From Neurospora crassa OR74A (lineage: Eukaryota; Ascomycota; Sordariomycetes; Sordariales; Sordariaceae), in the NCBI RefSeq assembly GCF_000182925.2, contig NC_026504.1, positions 558,001 to 622,000 on the forward strand: a DNA stretch of 64,000 bases. The letters run 5' to 3'. This document shows, piece after piece, positions 21,679-33,410 of the stretch; position 1 is the first letter of the stretch; each line of letters begins with the position of its first letter. The notes beneath the pieces were generated by a model that did no database searches, was not told the DNA's origin, and saw only the letters and a program-made list of their open reading frames with translations. A program made the position numbers and the translations under genes.

Positions 21679-23616
21679 TCACCCAGCGCCACAAATGAAG
21701 ATATCTTGTTGAAGCCGCAAGGCAACGCACAGCTGTCCCTTCTTCCTCGGCTTGGAGAAGATTCAGTGGACCACCAGCCCCTGTATTTCCTTGTTCCTTC
21801 TATCCGGGACCTGGTGGAGTAAGAAGATACTCTCTTAGGATTTGCCCAGGTCTTCTTACTGCTCGCCTTAGGATTACGGCCACAGACTGGCCCCATTTGT
21901 TAATGTCTTTCACTTTTCTCTTTTTTTTTCTCCTTTGGGTCTTAGATGGAGTTTGGCGACCAATCAGGCAATTACGCGAGCATTTACATTTCTTTGGTTT
22001 TCACACTTTGGTTTGGGGGAAGCTCGGATGCTTCGGATAGACGGAAATATGGACAGGGGGGGCATTTTGGATAGAGCGCCCCCTTTTTTTGGGCAGCTGT
22101 GGTTCTAGATACATATATTGGGTTAGACTCCACTGCAACTAGACTGGACATGATTCATTTCCATGTTACACGCGGACCCCCTATCTTGGTACAGCACTAC
22201 CTCTACGTACCCTGCTTATCACAGTATTCGGACGTCGTCAAAACTTTGTAATTGGAGAAGAGCATGTCCACTCTGTGTATATCTGCCATTGCAACAGGAT
22301 ATTGAACGTTCCACCAACTGGAGAACAGTGGGGTTTGATAAGCACAAGAGGAGTGGAAAGTTGACGTCAGTGATATCATTTTCCTGGCGTTGATGTCAAT
22401 GAGGCTTATTGAGTTATTACAACACGATAGTCTTCAACAAAAAGTGTCCGTTCCGCCGGTTGCTCTCTAGGATACCGAGCCACCGAGCCATCGAAGGGTC
22501 TAATATTTTCGTTAGGCCAGGCCCAGCTACGACAGACTATACCCCGACCACTGATGCAACCACTATAAGCCCAACGTTTCATCTGGCGAAGATGTGCCTT
22601 TTCCCTCTTCCCTCTGTCCTCTGTCCCCTTCCCCAATGCCTTCAAACTTTCACTCCAGCTCCCCATTTGACTCTAGTAGGCCAACCACCGTCGCCTCTAG
22701 GTATTCATTAAAGGGATCTACAACTCCCCGGCGGGGGCAGCGCATGTGTGAGTTGTCAGAAATACGTGAGGGCGGCGTTTACAGCCAGGTGACAGGTCCA
22801 AAGCCTAGAGGTACTCAAAACAGTTGGCTGTACTCTCCTTTCATTCAGGTATCAATGGCTTTATGTGGCTTCTTACTCACGAACATGGAGAGATTTCTGC
22901 GCGGAACAAGGCGAAGGCGAAGATAGGTGGATGATTGGTTGAGGAAGGATCCGCAAGCATACCTACCTACCTACCTACCTCTCGTCCCTACAGCACATAA
23001 AAACTTTGAGGCGAATCGGAAGGCGAACCAATCGTTTCCGTACCTCTACTGTCTGAGAGCAATGAGTATATTCTTCAGCCCACTCTTCTCATGCCTGAAG
23101 ATGGGATATACGATGGAAGGATTGGAATGTTTGTTCGTCCTCAACGAACGGGAAACCCAGCCCCTGTCCACGGCCTTCATGATGTTGTATCTTACCTTAG
23201 TTGGCTTTAATGTTTGACCCAGGGCAAGCTGCATGCCGGTCGAAGCGCGATAGACGCGATGAAGCGAAGCAAATAGATTCCAAGAAGAATTCCAAAAAAA
23301 TGGTATGGTATGAGATAATGACAGTTCAAATCAACTGTTGATTGGGCACCATTGTGAGATTAACCGAGTCATGGACATGTGGATGATTTTGATGTATTGT
23401 CTTCTATGATTTTAACTACGTTGAGGTTGACCGCGGGTCGGGCATTTTATACCCTGTTGGTTGGCATGTCGAGGGCGGTGTTGGTGACGGGCTGGCATCA
23501 ATGGCTGTGGGAGATCGACATGTTCAGACGCCGCTGCCCCGAGCCTTTGGCCATGAGCAGCAACCGCTGCCTGGAACACCTGGCACATAGGTATCCGTGT
23601 CCTGGAATTTCCGGTT
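21679..23616. other. Intergenic downstream of alternative oxidase
   Basis: This contains the probable 3' untranslated region of the oxidase, T-rich runs near 21910-21935, a CTAC tetranucleotide run near 22960-22980 and several TACCTCTA motif copies. No gene is supported. Confidence 0.4.
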
Positions 23617-25650
23617 ATGATGTCCAACTTCCCACCTCGAGACGGCCCTCACAAGGCCGCCTTGTGCTTGCAATGTTACGTCACGGTCGATCCGTCTGAT
23701 TACGAGATTGACGAGTTAGCTATGCCGAAGGTCTCGGAGGACGACAAGACCTTAGCACTCAATATGACGCTGGTTCGACTAATGCAATTCTTGGCCCAGG
23801 ACATTCACGGCCATGCGATGCTTATGGTAGACACTGCCATTTGCGAGCAAGGACCTACCACCAACCAGGATGCCCGTTCTACGAGACGTTGCGAACCTGG
23901 CCGCCAACCGGACGCGGAAAGACGTTTTTCAATCATCCAGGCGCGCCGACAACTCCGCTCCACGTTTGGGCGTGCAGGTTGTCAGGGATCTATGTTGTGC
24001 GCGCCGATTACGACGGCGGATTGTCATACATGTTTCTCAATTCTGCACGGAAAGTTGTATCGTCGCAGGTACATGCTGGAGGCCCCCCGATGCCCTGTAG
24101 GCCATGGCTGCCGAAGTTGTATCCCTTGTCCCCGTCGGCACCCCCTTGTCTGCTGCCACCCTGCAAGGCCTGCGCCAGTATACGTCGACCTTCTTGACCG
24201 CGATGCAAGCGCGGCTGGTTGCTGATGACCTCCCTACGACCCTGCCCGGCATGCTTCGTACCTAGAGGTACGAATAGTCTCACTGCCGATTAGTAGGTAG
24301 GTACCAACGTCTCGGCTATCGTACTATCGCTGACACTGACGATGATGGCGGCCCGGTTGCTGGTGGTGGCAGCCCTGCTAGCAGCAACTCGAGAATGGAG
24401 GTTCACCGGGTACACTTGCAGCATGGCAAGCGGCTCGCCGGCAGAGTAGAGGCATTAACCAACAAATGTCTCGTATTGGTCACGGAGCAGCCAGAGGACG
24501 CGGCTAGTACATTTGGCGCAGACGATCGCCTCAAAGGCCTTGGCCCAGTCCTCGTGCGAGGACTTCAATATCTTGCGCAGGACGTTCATGCCTGGGACCT
24601 ACTCCAGATCGACAATATAATCGGTCGTGAAGAGGTACATGTGGCGTCTGACCGCGAATCAGCGCTCTCACAAAACCACAGCGCCGCGTTCCGGGGCAAA
24701 AAGCGGGCTAAGACCGCAGGACCTGTCTGCTTGAAGATATTCCATTAGCATGGTCTGATCTTTGCCGGATAAAACACTCGTCGTCCTAATCATATCAAGT
24801 CGACAACGGATTATCTCGAGAGATCAACGGCGAAGTGTTTCGTCCGAAGTAGGTACGAAATGCGAAAAGCCTGAATAAAGAGTCTCAGGATCCCCCCTTC
24901 TTGGTACGCCCTTAGATAAATAGGTAGGCAGGGAGAACCATGTGATGGTGGTCAATAGAGGGTTGAACACTCCGCGGCGCCTGCCGAATGGCACGATGAC
25001 TTACCCAGGCATCGTCCAAAATACCGTCTCAGTCGTCACTGCACTTCCCAGGTACCTCTAGAGGTATGTTCTGTCCCAGTCTCTTTCTTCCTTCAAGTTG
25101 CCCTGGCAATAATGTCTATAGCTCTGCAGGAAAGAGGGCAAGCTTTATTTTGGGCCTGACCCTGCGTTTCGCCTGGACAAGTACTGTCTAGACACCTGCA
25201 TCAAGAGGCTCTCCGCCCAATGGGAGACCCCACGGCTCGTTACCACACAGGTGAACAACGAGGATTTTCCCCTGTTCTATCCGAAAAATGACGCGACAAG
25301 CCAATATATCGCAGAAGCCTCTAGTATGGTCGATCGTGTCACACAGCTCACCCAGGACCCCAAGGCCTCTTAGGAGGAGACCCGGAACCTGGTGCAGTCC
25401 GAGATTCAAAGAAACGCCCAGATCAAAAACCTAATCCACCGCAGTCACCCCCTGAGTCGCGTTTATACAGACAGCGACTTAATTGTTCGTGGCACCCAGG
25501 CGCTGGCGAGGCCAGTCGACGTCTCGAGAGTTATGAAGTTCTTCAGCTCTCTTGGCGCCCACAAGGATGCGTCGCTTTCCCCAGTGCTCGGCCTCAGATG
25601 CAGTTGTTGTGGGGACCGCCGCGGTAATTTGTAGTATAAGAACCACATTG
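23617..25650 (+). pseudogene. Coding-like but broken stretch with an internal protein repeat
   Basis: Plus-strand open segments look coding but do not join. The first (from 23617) contains SEDDKTLALNMTLVRLMQFLAQDIHGHAML. The second (24395-24748) contains GPVLVRGLQYLAQDVHAWDLLQI, clearly related to the first. A third (about 25130-25370) reads KEGKLYFGPDPAFRLDKYCL and runs into an in-frame TAG, after which the same frame continues to about 25632 (EETRNLVQSEIQRNAQIKNL). Between them, parts such as CPFYETLRTWPPTGRGK appear in another frame. Base composition is GC-rich, unlike heavily RIP-mutated DNA. I do not recognise the family. It is either a decayed repeat-containing gene or a gene whose introns I cannot place. 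Confidence 0.4.
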
Positions 25651-26451
25651 AGCTGACTGCTTCAGGCTTACATCATAACTTTCAGCCGTGCTAGACTTGT
25701 GCCTGCCTCTACTGCGAGGGGAGTCATAAGGAATGACTGACACAGAAGGAGTCAGGGAAGGAGTCACTCTGAAGGATAAGAGTTGGCTGTTTGGGAGTCC
25801 GGTTGGGCACGAGAGGTTGTGTATATAAACCCAGCACCCCCAGCATTCGAACCAAAAAATGAAACTCAAATATCTCTTGCCGCTCATCGGGCCCTACCGA
25901 CCTAACTAGTACCTACTAGGTCCCTACTGTTGCGAGACGTGTGAGATTTCGTTTAACTTCGCCGGAAATTTGGGAAAGCACCGAGAGACTGCCGACCACA
26001 TAGAGGTAGGTACCTCTAGCCATAGAAAATGGGAAATATGTCCCGCCCAAGACACAAAATGGCGACTTAACGTGGTGGTGCGACCTCTGCGACATTGGGT
26101 GGGTGGAGGAATACGGTGTCATCCGGAGAAGCAAAGGTTCGTCCAGAGGAACGATTGTTCCCTTCACTCAACGTTACCGGCCCGCCAATATCCACTCCCA
26201 GTTTTCGTTACAGCACAATACCCTTCACCTCAACAAGTGCGCTCCGTTATATAGAACGAGTTTCTCCGTTTGTTTACACTTGCTTTTTTTTCCATCACCC
26301 AACACGAGGAGACGCGGATAGATCTACCACTACCTACTCCTCACTCTTCGCTACCGCCAACTTCCTCAATACTGCTCCGGACACATCTCCAGGAGTTCTC
26401 TACAAACAGTATCTGATCATCCAGGGCGGCCATCGTCAACAACCTAGCAAG
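25651..26451. other. Intergenic and 5' region of the BTB-like gene
   Basis: The stretch holds a palindromic AGAGGTAGGTACCTCT cluster near 26003-26018 and a TATATA at 26248-26253, about 200 bp before the next start codon. The frame upstream of that codon is open but looks like leader sequence. Confidence 0.45.
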
Positions 26452-27958
26452 ATGAACCCAAAAAACCCTCCTCAGAGCACCTCGCCTGCCGCTCGCTCCT
26501 CTCCGGCAATGACATCGGTGTCGCCTGACCTGCTGCTTTGCCAGACGTTCTACGGAACCAAAGATCCCGTCGTCTTTGACCGCGACGCCGACACAGTTAT
26601 TCTGGTCGGAGACACCTCGCCTGGCGTCGTTGAACCTCCTCAACGCCTCTTACAGATCCGCTCTTGCCATTTGTTCCTCAACTCCTCATTGTACAAGCGC
26701 CTCTTCAGCGGGAGGTGCATCAACAACATCCCTCGCACCGACGATGACTTGAGGCACTTCAAGATCACCCTTTCCGACGTCGACCCCGAGGCTCTCTTCT
26801 TGATACTCCGCGCCTGCCACACCGGCAAAGCGTCCATCCGCCCGTCGACGCCGGACATCCTCGACCTCGTGTTCCGAATTGCAAAGACGGCACACGATTT
26901 GGAGTTCGACATCGGCATTGCGGATCCATCTTCCGACACAGCCACGCTGTCACAGGCGGCGCAAGGATGGCTTTCGGAACAAAGGGACGATCTTGATGTC
27001 GACGAAGACAATCTGGTAGTCCGATGGAAGTTGACCAAGGCTGCTTTCTACTTCAGCCAACTGGATATCTTCATGCAGCTGAGCGTTGACTTGGTCAGGC
27101 GGCTGCCGGAGCACTTCTGGGTGCGCCTCGCAGGTGACACCCACCCCAGCGTCAATATGCACCAACAACACCAGTTATCAAGGGAGGAGATGGCCATCGT
27201 TGGTAAGTCCAACCCTCTTATCCACTCTTCTCTTCCTTCGTTTCCCTTCCACGAGCGCCAACAACAACTAACACTAGAGGTAAACAGATGACCTAAACAA
27301 CTTTCCCTCCCCAGCCGTCCGACTTCTCTTCCTCTTCTACCACATCCTCTACAGCAACGCACCCTTCCCACCCTTCCGTGCTCCACTCCCTACCGTCTCC
27401 CAGCTTCCAGCCAGGGACGCCCAAGCACAAGAGTCCTCGGTCTGCACTTGCCCCTGGCTTCCGCAGTACTACGAGTCTTGGACGAGAGGTCTGGAACTCC
27501 ACTGTCTAGACCTATTCACGGCAGTATTCGGGGGAGACGAGACCCGTTGCATAACTCTCCTCTTCAAGACCATAGCGTGGGCACTTCGTCGTGGCGTGAT
27601 AGCTAAGCCGTGGGATAGTTGCGAGGCGGGGGAGGAGCCTGAGTGTGGCTTGGCTGGCGGCCGACAGGGACATGAGGAGAAGGCGAGGGAGTTGGTGAAA
27701 GAGCTGAGGAGTTGTTTGGATGCCTGGAAGTTGGATATTGAGAGGGATCCAGTTGGGGATTCTGATGTGGAAGACTTCGACGATGAAGGGCCCGACAGGC
27801 ACCCTGGCGCTGAGAGGTACTCTGGGGTCAGGTACAACGAGTTGGAGGGCCGTAGGGCCGAGTACCCCCGGCCCGTGTACTCGCTCCCACTTGGAAACTT
27901 CAACTTTGAGCCCCCCGACTTTCAGGACCGCGACATTGAGGACTTCCAGCTACCATGA
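26452..27958 (+). CDS. BTB/POZ-domain-like protein
   Basis: Two exons (26452-27202 and 27288-27958) encode 473 residues. After a Ser/Pro-rich start comes a block typical of fungal BTB proteins: DPVVFDRDADTVILVGD, then a stretch in which a shelf-like residue set is followed by SSLYKRLFSGR and a long LSDVDPEALFLILRACHTG helix. The middle holds the KLTKAAFYFSQLDIF and MQLSVDLVRRLPEHFW regions that follow BTB in this fungal group. Exon 2 carries PAVRLLFLFYHILYSN, several cysteines and an acidic C terminus (ESLGNF-type, ending IEDFQLP). The 85-nt intron has donor GTAAGT, branch CTAAC and acceptor AACAG and joins V-D-D-L in frame. BTB domains mediate dimerisation or cullin-3 binding; whether this protein does so is inference. 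Confidence 0.8.
27203..27287 (+). other. Intron in the BTB-like gene
   Basis: Donor GTAAGT at 27203, branch-like ACAACTAACACT, acceptor AAACAG at 27287. Splicing joins ATCGTTG to ATGACC and keeps one long frame. Confidence 0.85.
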
Positions 27959-30859
27959 GGATTCCGACCAAGGTGTAGGAGAGGCGTCGGACAGTCGACA
28001 GATTGAAGCTGAAAAGTGACGAGGTGAATTTGGCCAACGACCTTGGTGATACGATGCCAGACAAAAGCCTTATTCAACGATAAACAAAGACCATCTTCAC
28101 ACCTTGGCACCGTCTAGGAGAGGCGTCAGTTCCACTGCTGTGGCAAACTTGGCTCAAGATTAGGTAAGAAGCACGATGTACAAGATACAGCGCAGCTGGC
28201 GGACACCGCGGCAGACTCGGCAGCCACCACACCAAGTCCAGCAAGGACCCCGCTTCTTCTTCAGCTCTCGAGCCTTTGAAACCAGTTTGAATTGAAGATG
28301 GACAATACCGACTTGTCAAGGACCGTTGGACCAGAGTCTTCGAAGTCATCACTCCCTCAGGGCACACATTGCGGCCTTGATAACCTCAGCGGTGGCGGTG
28401 GTGGCTTCTCCCGCAGCAGCGGTGGTGGTTTCAGCAGAAATTGGAACAAAAGACGGAAGCTGGCAACATCATGAAAGTCGACAAGATCCAATTGGGTGTC
28501 CATCCCTTTGATTCCGCCATGCAGTACACCATCAGACCAACACTTCTCGACTCAGCTGAGCACTCTTCACCCGCGTGGAACCTTTCAACGCCACTTCTCT
28601 TTCTTTTGAACAACCGGCAACACCAACGCGTGAATACAGGTGTACTCCTTGTTCAACTCCAAATTTTATACTGGGGACAGGTGGGGGGATGCAGGAGTAA
28701 ATAAGACAGCTTGGGCCGGACAACACGGTCCCAACGTTCGGGCGAAACCACCACAGATGGGCAGCGCAACTTTTCAGCAGGGGCAGGGATCATAATATGT
28801 TCCATGGAAACAAGAACACTCACACAAAAGGAGAGAATCTTTTGCTCGAGGCGTACACTGCTTGTGTAGGTCTTTGACCGTGAGACTGTTGCAGGAGAGG
28901 TACCTAGTGCTTGATATAGGGATGCCAAAAGCAAAGAAATAATAACGATTCCCTCAGACCAATAGAAGTGCTTTCAACTGCGCTTGCTACGACCCATGGT
29001 ACCCGTCATTGCCGTTCACTTCCTTCTTAAGCCTCTCCTCCTTTCAATCAGCGTGTGTGACCTTTCTCTATACCCTGTCTTGACAATCCTGGCAGTAGTC
29101 GCGGCCTTGTCACATTGATGTCGTCAAGGCAAGGCACAATTGCGCCAAACTCAACTCAATTCGATGGGTTTCTGGATGTTCCCGGCCGGCTAGAGAGAAG
29201 TTGTGAAGCTCGTGATTGCTTGAGCGAGGTTCTGGGCTCGGAGACTGCAGAGTCAAAGGTCTCATGGAGGCGATCATGCGTGGAATTGTTCAGTGCATGA
29301 AGTCGATGATTGGATCGCCAAAGTTACCTATCTCCGTGGACGGCGTGAATGAAGACCAGGAAATGAAATTCCACGTCTCGTGAACGACTTTGGAGAAAAG
29401 GGGAAAAGAAGCTCAGTGGTAGAGACGGCCGTAGAAGGGAAACAAAGACCAGGATTAAGAAGTGGTGAAGGTCGAAGTGGAGAGATTCCGCGTGTCAGAG
29501 GTGTTTACTTCGTGTTGCATAAAAACTAGGTACCTAGATACCTAAAAGTAGAGGTGGAAGAGCACTCTAGAGCCAGCTATTAGATAGAGTGATATAGCAA
29601 ATAGAAAAAAGACGATGAAGTACTTGAGTGTAGTGGTATAACTTTTGTTGAAAAGTGAAGATTGCTCGATTCTGGTTTTGGACCACAGGCAGATTCTGCA
29701 GCATTTGACTCGTCCGCAGATTTCCGGCGCTGCAGGTCCAGCCGGCTTTGCATGAAAGTGTATGGGCGCCAGCACAAGCTGACTTATACAGCAGAAGGAC
29801 GGCGGATTTACTGCAACTCACGATGTATTTGGATCAAGTAGTTGATGCGGCTGTTCATATGAATGTGAGGTTATACTTCCCATCGCCGACACGCGCCGCT
29901 GATACTATGCACTTTGAAAGCGTTGTAACGCCCACCACAGAACTCCTTCAGGCTAATAAAGACAGTTAAATTTTCGCACAGGGACAGGCTGGGTTCACTT
30001 GTTTAAAGAAACTTCACGGCGTTTAGAGAACAGGTTATACGGTTTAAAAAAAAAAAAAAAATCTCTTGTGAAAATGGTCGATGTTGTTTGGAGGTTTGAG
30101 GCTCCGTTATGAGTGTGAGCGGGAAAAAGAGAGAGGGTGGGGTTTCACCCATGGCACTTAGATGGATCATTATCTGCGCCTGCACGAAACTGGGGCGAAT
30201 TGCGATAGTCAGGTAACAGCGCTGCATCCTGTATGGTAGGTAGGTACTTGCCTGTTTTGCCGGTTCCACCAGCTTACGACGTCGGGCGCCACTTTTGACT
30301 TCATGGGACTGACGGTCCTCTTCCTTCCAAATCATGTTGATGGTGACGGCGACAGCGACAACGACAATCAATGGACGAAATCATCATGCTCAGCTGAACA
30401 AAATAATTCCATGTCTGAAGATCAGCACTGAGCAATTTTTGGCAACACCCCAGCGTCATGTCTGACTGCAGATGTATCGCGCATTCCATGACACACCCTA
30501 TCACACCAACAATCACGCATTCAGAACACTTGGAGTTGTTGTTTTATCTTTTTTTTTGTTCTTTTCTATCGTTATTTACAAGCCACCACCACCACCCATC
30601 CAGTCCCGCCGAAGGACTCCCCAGCTCCATCCCCGGATGCCCAGGACGTACCCGGACAGTCCAGCGACGGAGATTGTGTTCCTCGAGAGGCCTCCGACGG
30701 AACTGGATTATTGACAAATCTTCCTGCTCCTTGTCATTCAAGAGCAAACGCTGCTGGAACCGTTAAGTTCGCGCTCTCTCAGCAGAGCCTCCGGCTCCCC
30801 TCTTACAGGTGTGAACAAGGACGTGCACATTGGTGTGCTCAGGGCTGCGCCTTTCTCCC
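27959..30859. other. Intergenic, no supported gene
   Basis: Only short frames occur. A run of about 16 A residues lies at 30046-30061 and a T-run near 30548-30557. Some GCGGTGG trinucleotide-like repetition is visible near 28388-28435. Nothing here is convincing as a gene. Confidence 0.4.
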
Positions 30860-30892
30860 CCCTAGTTCGGCGCGGGGGGCACCGCCGACAAT

Positions 30893-31062
30893 GTCGGGAA
30901 TGATTTTGACGTTCTAGACATGGCCAGTAGTCTCGAAAATCTTGTCTCAAGACGTCCTCGGTGACCCTAGGGTGACCCTAGGGTCAAGGCCGCCAACGTA
31001 GAGAGCGCGCTTGTTCGGCCGGGGCGCCGCGCGCTTGTTCGGCTCGGGGGCGGCGCCCCGGC
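30893..31062 (-). pseudogene. Broken RRM1 fragment of a PUB1/TIA1-type RNA-binding protein gene
   Basis: On the minus strand the sequence reads GAAPEPNKRA, then PNKRALYVGGLDPRVT, then, after a change of frame, IFETTGHV, a TAG, and NVKIIPD. This is the first RNA-recognition motif of the fungal PUB1 (TIA1-like) protein, where the intact sequence runs PNKRALYVGGLDPRVTEDVLRQIFETTGHVQNVKIIPD. Three lesions are visible: an 11-bp tandem duplication of ACCCTAGGGTC (30963-30985), one extra base after AGACA, and a C-to-T-type change turning CAG into TAG. The PNKRA segment is also duplicated imperfectly. Homology stops right after KIIPD, where related genes often have an intron. It is a partial gene copy, not a functional gene. 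Confidence 0.8.
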
Positions 31063-32105
31063 CAAAGGCATCACAGAGGGACCATGAGAACCCATGCTCG
31101 AGTTGCCGATGAACCCGTGTCGGCTCAGGTTGCTGATGACAAGGCGACCGATGACGTCCCGCGGATGAAGGTAGCCCCTGCTGCGACGGTCGAGGTGTAC
31201 TACGCAAGTAGGGCGAAGACTGGTCCCACCGAGGGTGAGGCAAGGAGAGTCGCCGCAGTTGTAGCACTTGGAGCCGTTGACACAGTCACCTATGGAACTG
31301 TGGTCAGCTTCCGTTGGTTGGGGAGAAATGGAAGACATCAAGTGAACTCACGAGATTGGACTCGTTGCGAGGGAGTCGGCGGCCGATGACAAGACCGCTG
31401 ACGAAACTCCAGCGAGCGCTTTCCTCTGTTGCTACACCTCCAGGATCCCAACTGGAACATGTGAGCTGACGATCAAAGAGTGAGGTGAGATGAGATATGA
31501 AATGAACGTACGGGTATGCTTTTCTGGCTACAGGAGGGACCATTGTAGCGTCCCCGTCGGTGGTCCCAGTCACGGGCCTGGTGGGTACTGGGCCACTGTT
31601 TATGGTGGTCAGTACATGAGTTGAAGGCGATGTGAAGACGACCAAACATGAAATATCACTTGCCCGACGGGACGCCGAGGGCGTTGGGGTTCAGTGGGGG
31701 GAAGATTCTTGTCAAGCCATGGCACCGATGACCCTAGGCACGAGACGTTAGCCTGCAAGAAATGATGTCGAAGTGAGAGACGATACATGTAGAAAATGGA
31801 TGAACGAGAAACAAAATGACGGCGAGCAAGGCCTCGATCGGCCTGGTTCAAGAACTAAAAGAAAGGAAGAGAAGACGAAGAGCAGGATACGTACATCTTG
31901 AGGTTGAGGCCTTCTCCCTCGTGGGTCAAGCTTTGGCTTTAGCCATGGGCGGCTGCCCCCCTCGGGCAGGTCGGGGGAAGTTTGTGTTGGTGAGATATGA
32001 AGCAAGAGAAAAAGAGAAGAAGAGGAAGAAAGGAAGAAGGGAAGGTTTAAAAGGCTGTGTGGGAGAAAAGAAAAGAAGAGTGTGTGGGGTTGTTGGGAGG
32101 GCAAG
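31063..32105 (-). pseudogene. Probable 5' part of the same decayed gene copy
   Basis: Upstream of the RRM fragment the minus strand shows a gene-start architecture: TTTTAAA followed by a CT-rich leader near 31930-32090, a GTACGT donor near 31890 with a CTTGCAG acceptor near 31755, then short coding-like pieces (LNPNALGVPSGK, GPVPTRPVTGTTDGDATMV, CVNGSKCYNCGDSPC) separated by further donor and acceptor pairs. The pieces do not form one frame. They may be the first exons of the copied PUB1-type gene, or part of a different gene; the CYNCG piece recalls a zinc knuckle. The assignment is inference from order and orientation. Confidence 0.35.
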
Positions 32106-33010
32106 TCAGGGTGGAGCCCTGCCTGCAGGACTGCATGAAGGGAGAAGTGACTTTGGTACTTCTGGTGTCACCTGGCTGTGCGAGATGGCCGGAGCAAACC
32201 AGATGACGCCAGCCCTGGTTTTGATCAGACGATTCGACGACTTCTGTCTTGATCCATTGCACAGCATACCTTCACGGTGGTACGAGAACTGGCTTTGGAT
32301 GATCAAGGCGAGCAAGTTGTTGAAAAGTTGTTTGCTTTCGAGATAGGATGACAAGAAAGAGGCAGGTCAGACCAATTCCTTGAGACATACCGAGGTGAGA
32401 ATCGACTTTGGAGGAATCCAAAAGCCTTGTCGTTCAGACGTGTCGACCCTCCCAGCCTCAAGGACCCCTTTGTGGGTCTGTGGCACGCCCCAATACCGGG
32501 AGTAGCTGGAGGATTGTCCCAGTTGAGGCTGAGCTTATTGTCATTTGAAGGAAGACAGATGTGGGAGGGACATTACGGTTGATTCTGAAGCTACACTGAC
32601 TACAGCCTCTCAATCCAGCTGTTGGCCGTGGCTATTCTACTCGTAGAGGCAGCGCCTGACAATGTGACTTCTAGTTGTAGCGAGAATCTCGATCCGGTAC
32701 CTAGTAGAGGTACCTCTAGTACCGGGTAACTGCGTGAGGGTGAGAGAGCATTGATGGGGTCAGATGCTAAAACGGTCGCCAGCGAGTTTTCTGAGCACTC
32801 GTGATCGGTGGCAGCAACCTTCCTGTTCCTGAACAGTGACCCTCCAGGTTGTCTTGTCTACCTGATTCCTGTCATCAACCTTTGACCTTGTTCCAAGCGC
32901 GAAGTGATACCTCTACAACTTACTTGCGGCAAGGCAATTTCATCAATCCAAGAAGACTTCTCCAAGACAACAACACCCAAAACTCCACTTCGCATACCAG
33001 ACTCGCCATC
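32106..33010. other. Intergenic with a palindrome
   Basis: The interval holds a compact palindrome at 32694-32725 (separate entry) and the probable leader of the next small gene. No other gene is supported. Confidence 0.4.
32694..32725. repeat. Palindrome centred on TAGAGGTACCTCTA
   Basis: A perfect 14-bp palindrome (TAGAGGTACCTCTA, 32705-32718) is nested between CCGGTAC and GTACCGG arms, with four extra bases on the left. It is the most complete example of a motif scattered through the intergenic DNA of this window. Confidence 0.9.
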
Positions 33011-33301
33011 ATGAAGTTCTTGACCTTTCTTTTCTTTGCGGACGTTGTCCAAATCTCCACTTGGGACAAAGCCTTGCAAGCGGTTCTGAGACTCGATACT
33101 CCCCAAACCTTGCGCATCCGCCGCGACCGCTTCTCAGCAAGCAGAAGACATCGCAACCTTGTAACCACGCGCGACCTTCGCGAAGCTCTTTCTGAATTTT
33201 CCAAGGAGTCTTCCCTTCTCAGAGCAATCCAGATGGCGAGGGATGCCCAAAAGAGCAGTGCTTCCATGTCCGACGAACTCCACGACCGAGAGACTCGCTG
33301 A
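33011..33301 (+). CDS. Small hypothetical protein, doubtful
   Basis: The ATG at 33011 has a good fungal context (GCCATCATGAAG) after an A/C-rich leader. The frame gives 96 residues: a hydrophobic start (MKFLTFLFFADVV) and then a basic, helix-rich region (DLREALSEFSKESSLLRAI). It ends at TGA 33299-33301. In a neighbouring frame coding-like sequence continues (TTERLADYLARW) to a clean intron at 33346-33410 and a further open exon to 33907. Either this is a short gene, or one gene with a frame change near 33280. I do not recognise the protein. Confidence 0.35.
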   Translation: MKFLTFLFFADVVQISTWDKALQAVLRLDTPQTLRIRRDRFSASRRHRNLVTTRDLREALSEFSKESSLLRAIQMARDAQKSSASMSDELHDRETR

Positions 33302-33345
33302 TTACCTCGCGCGCTGGGCAACTTCCTCTTCAACCCCACTTCAAG

Positions 33346-33410
33346 GTACGTCAGAAACCTCCATAAAATCACTTCGTTGTCTGTTGCGCATATTGTGCCG
33401 TTTTGTCTAG
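33346..33410 (+). other. Probable intron
   Basis: Donor GTACGT at 33346 and acceptor TCTAG at 33410 bound 65 nt and connect LARWATSSSTPLQ to VLEAILQRLDNDK, both of which look coding. Confidence 0.4.
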
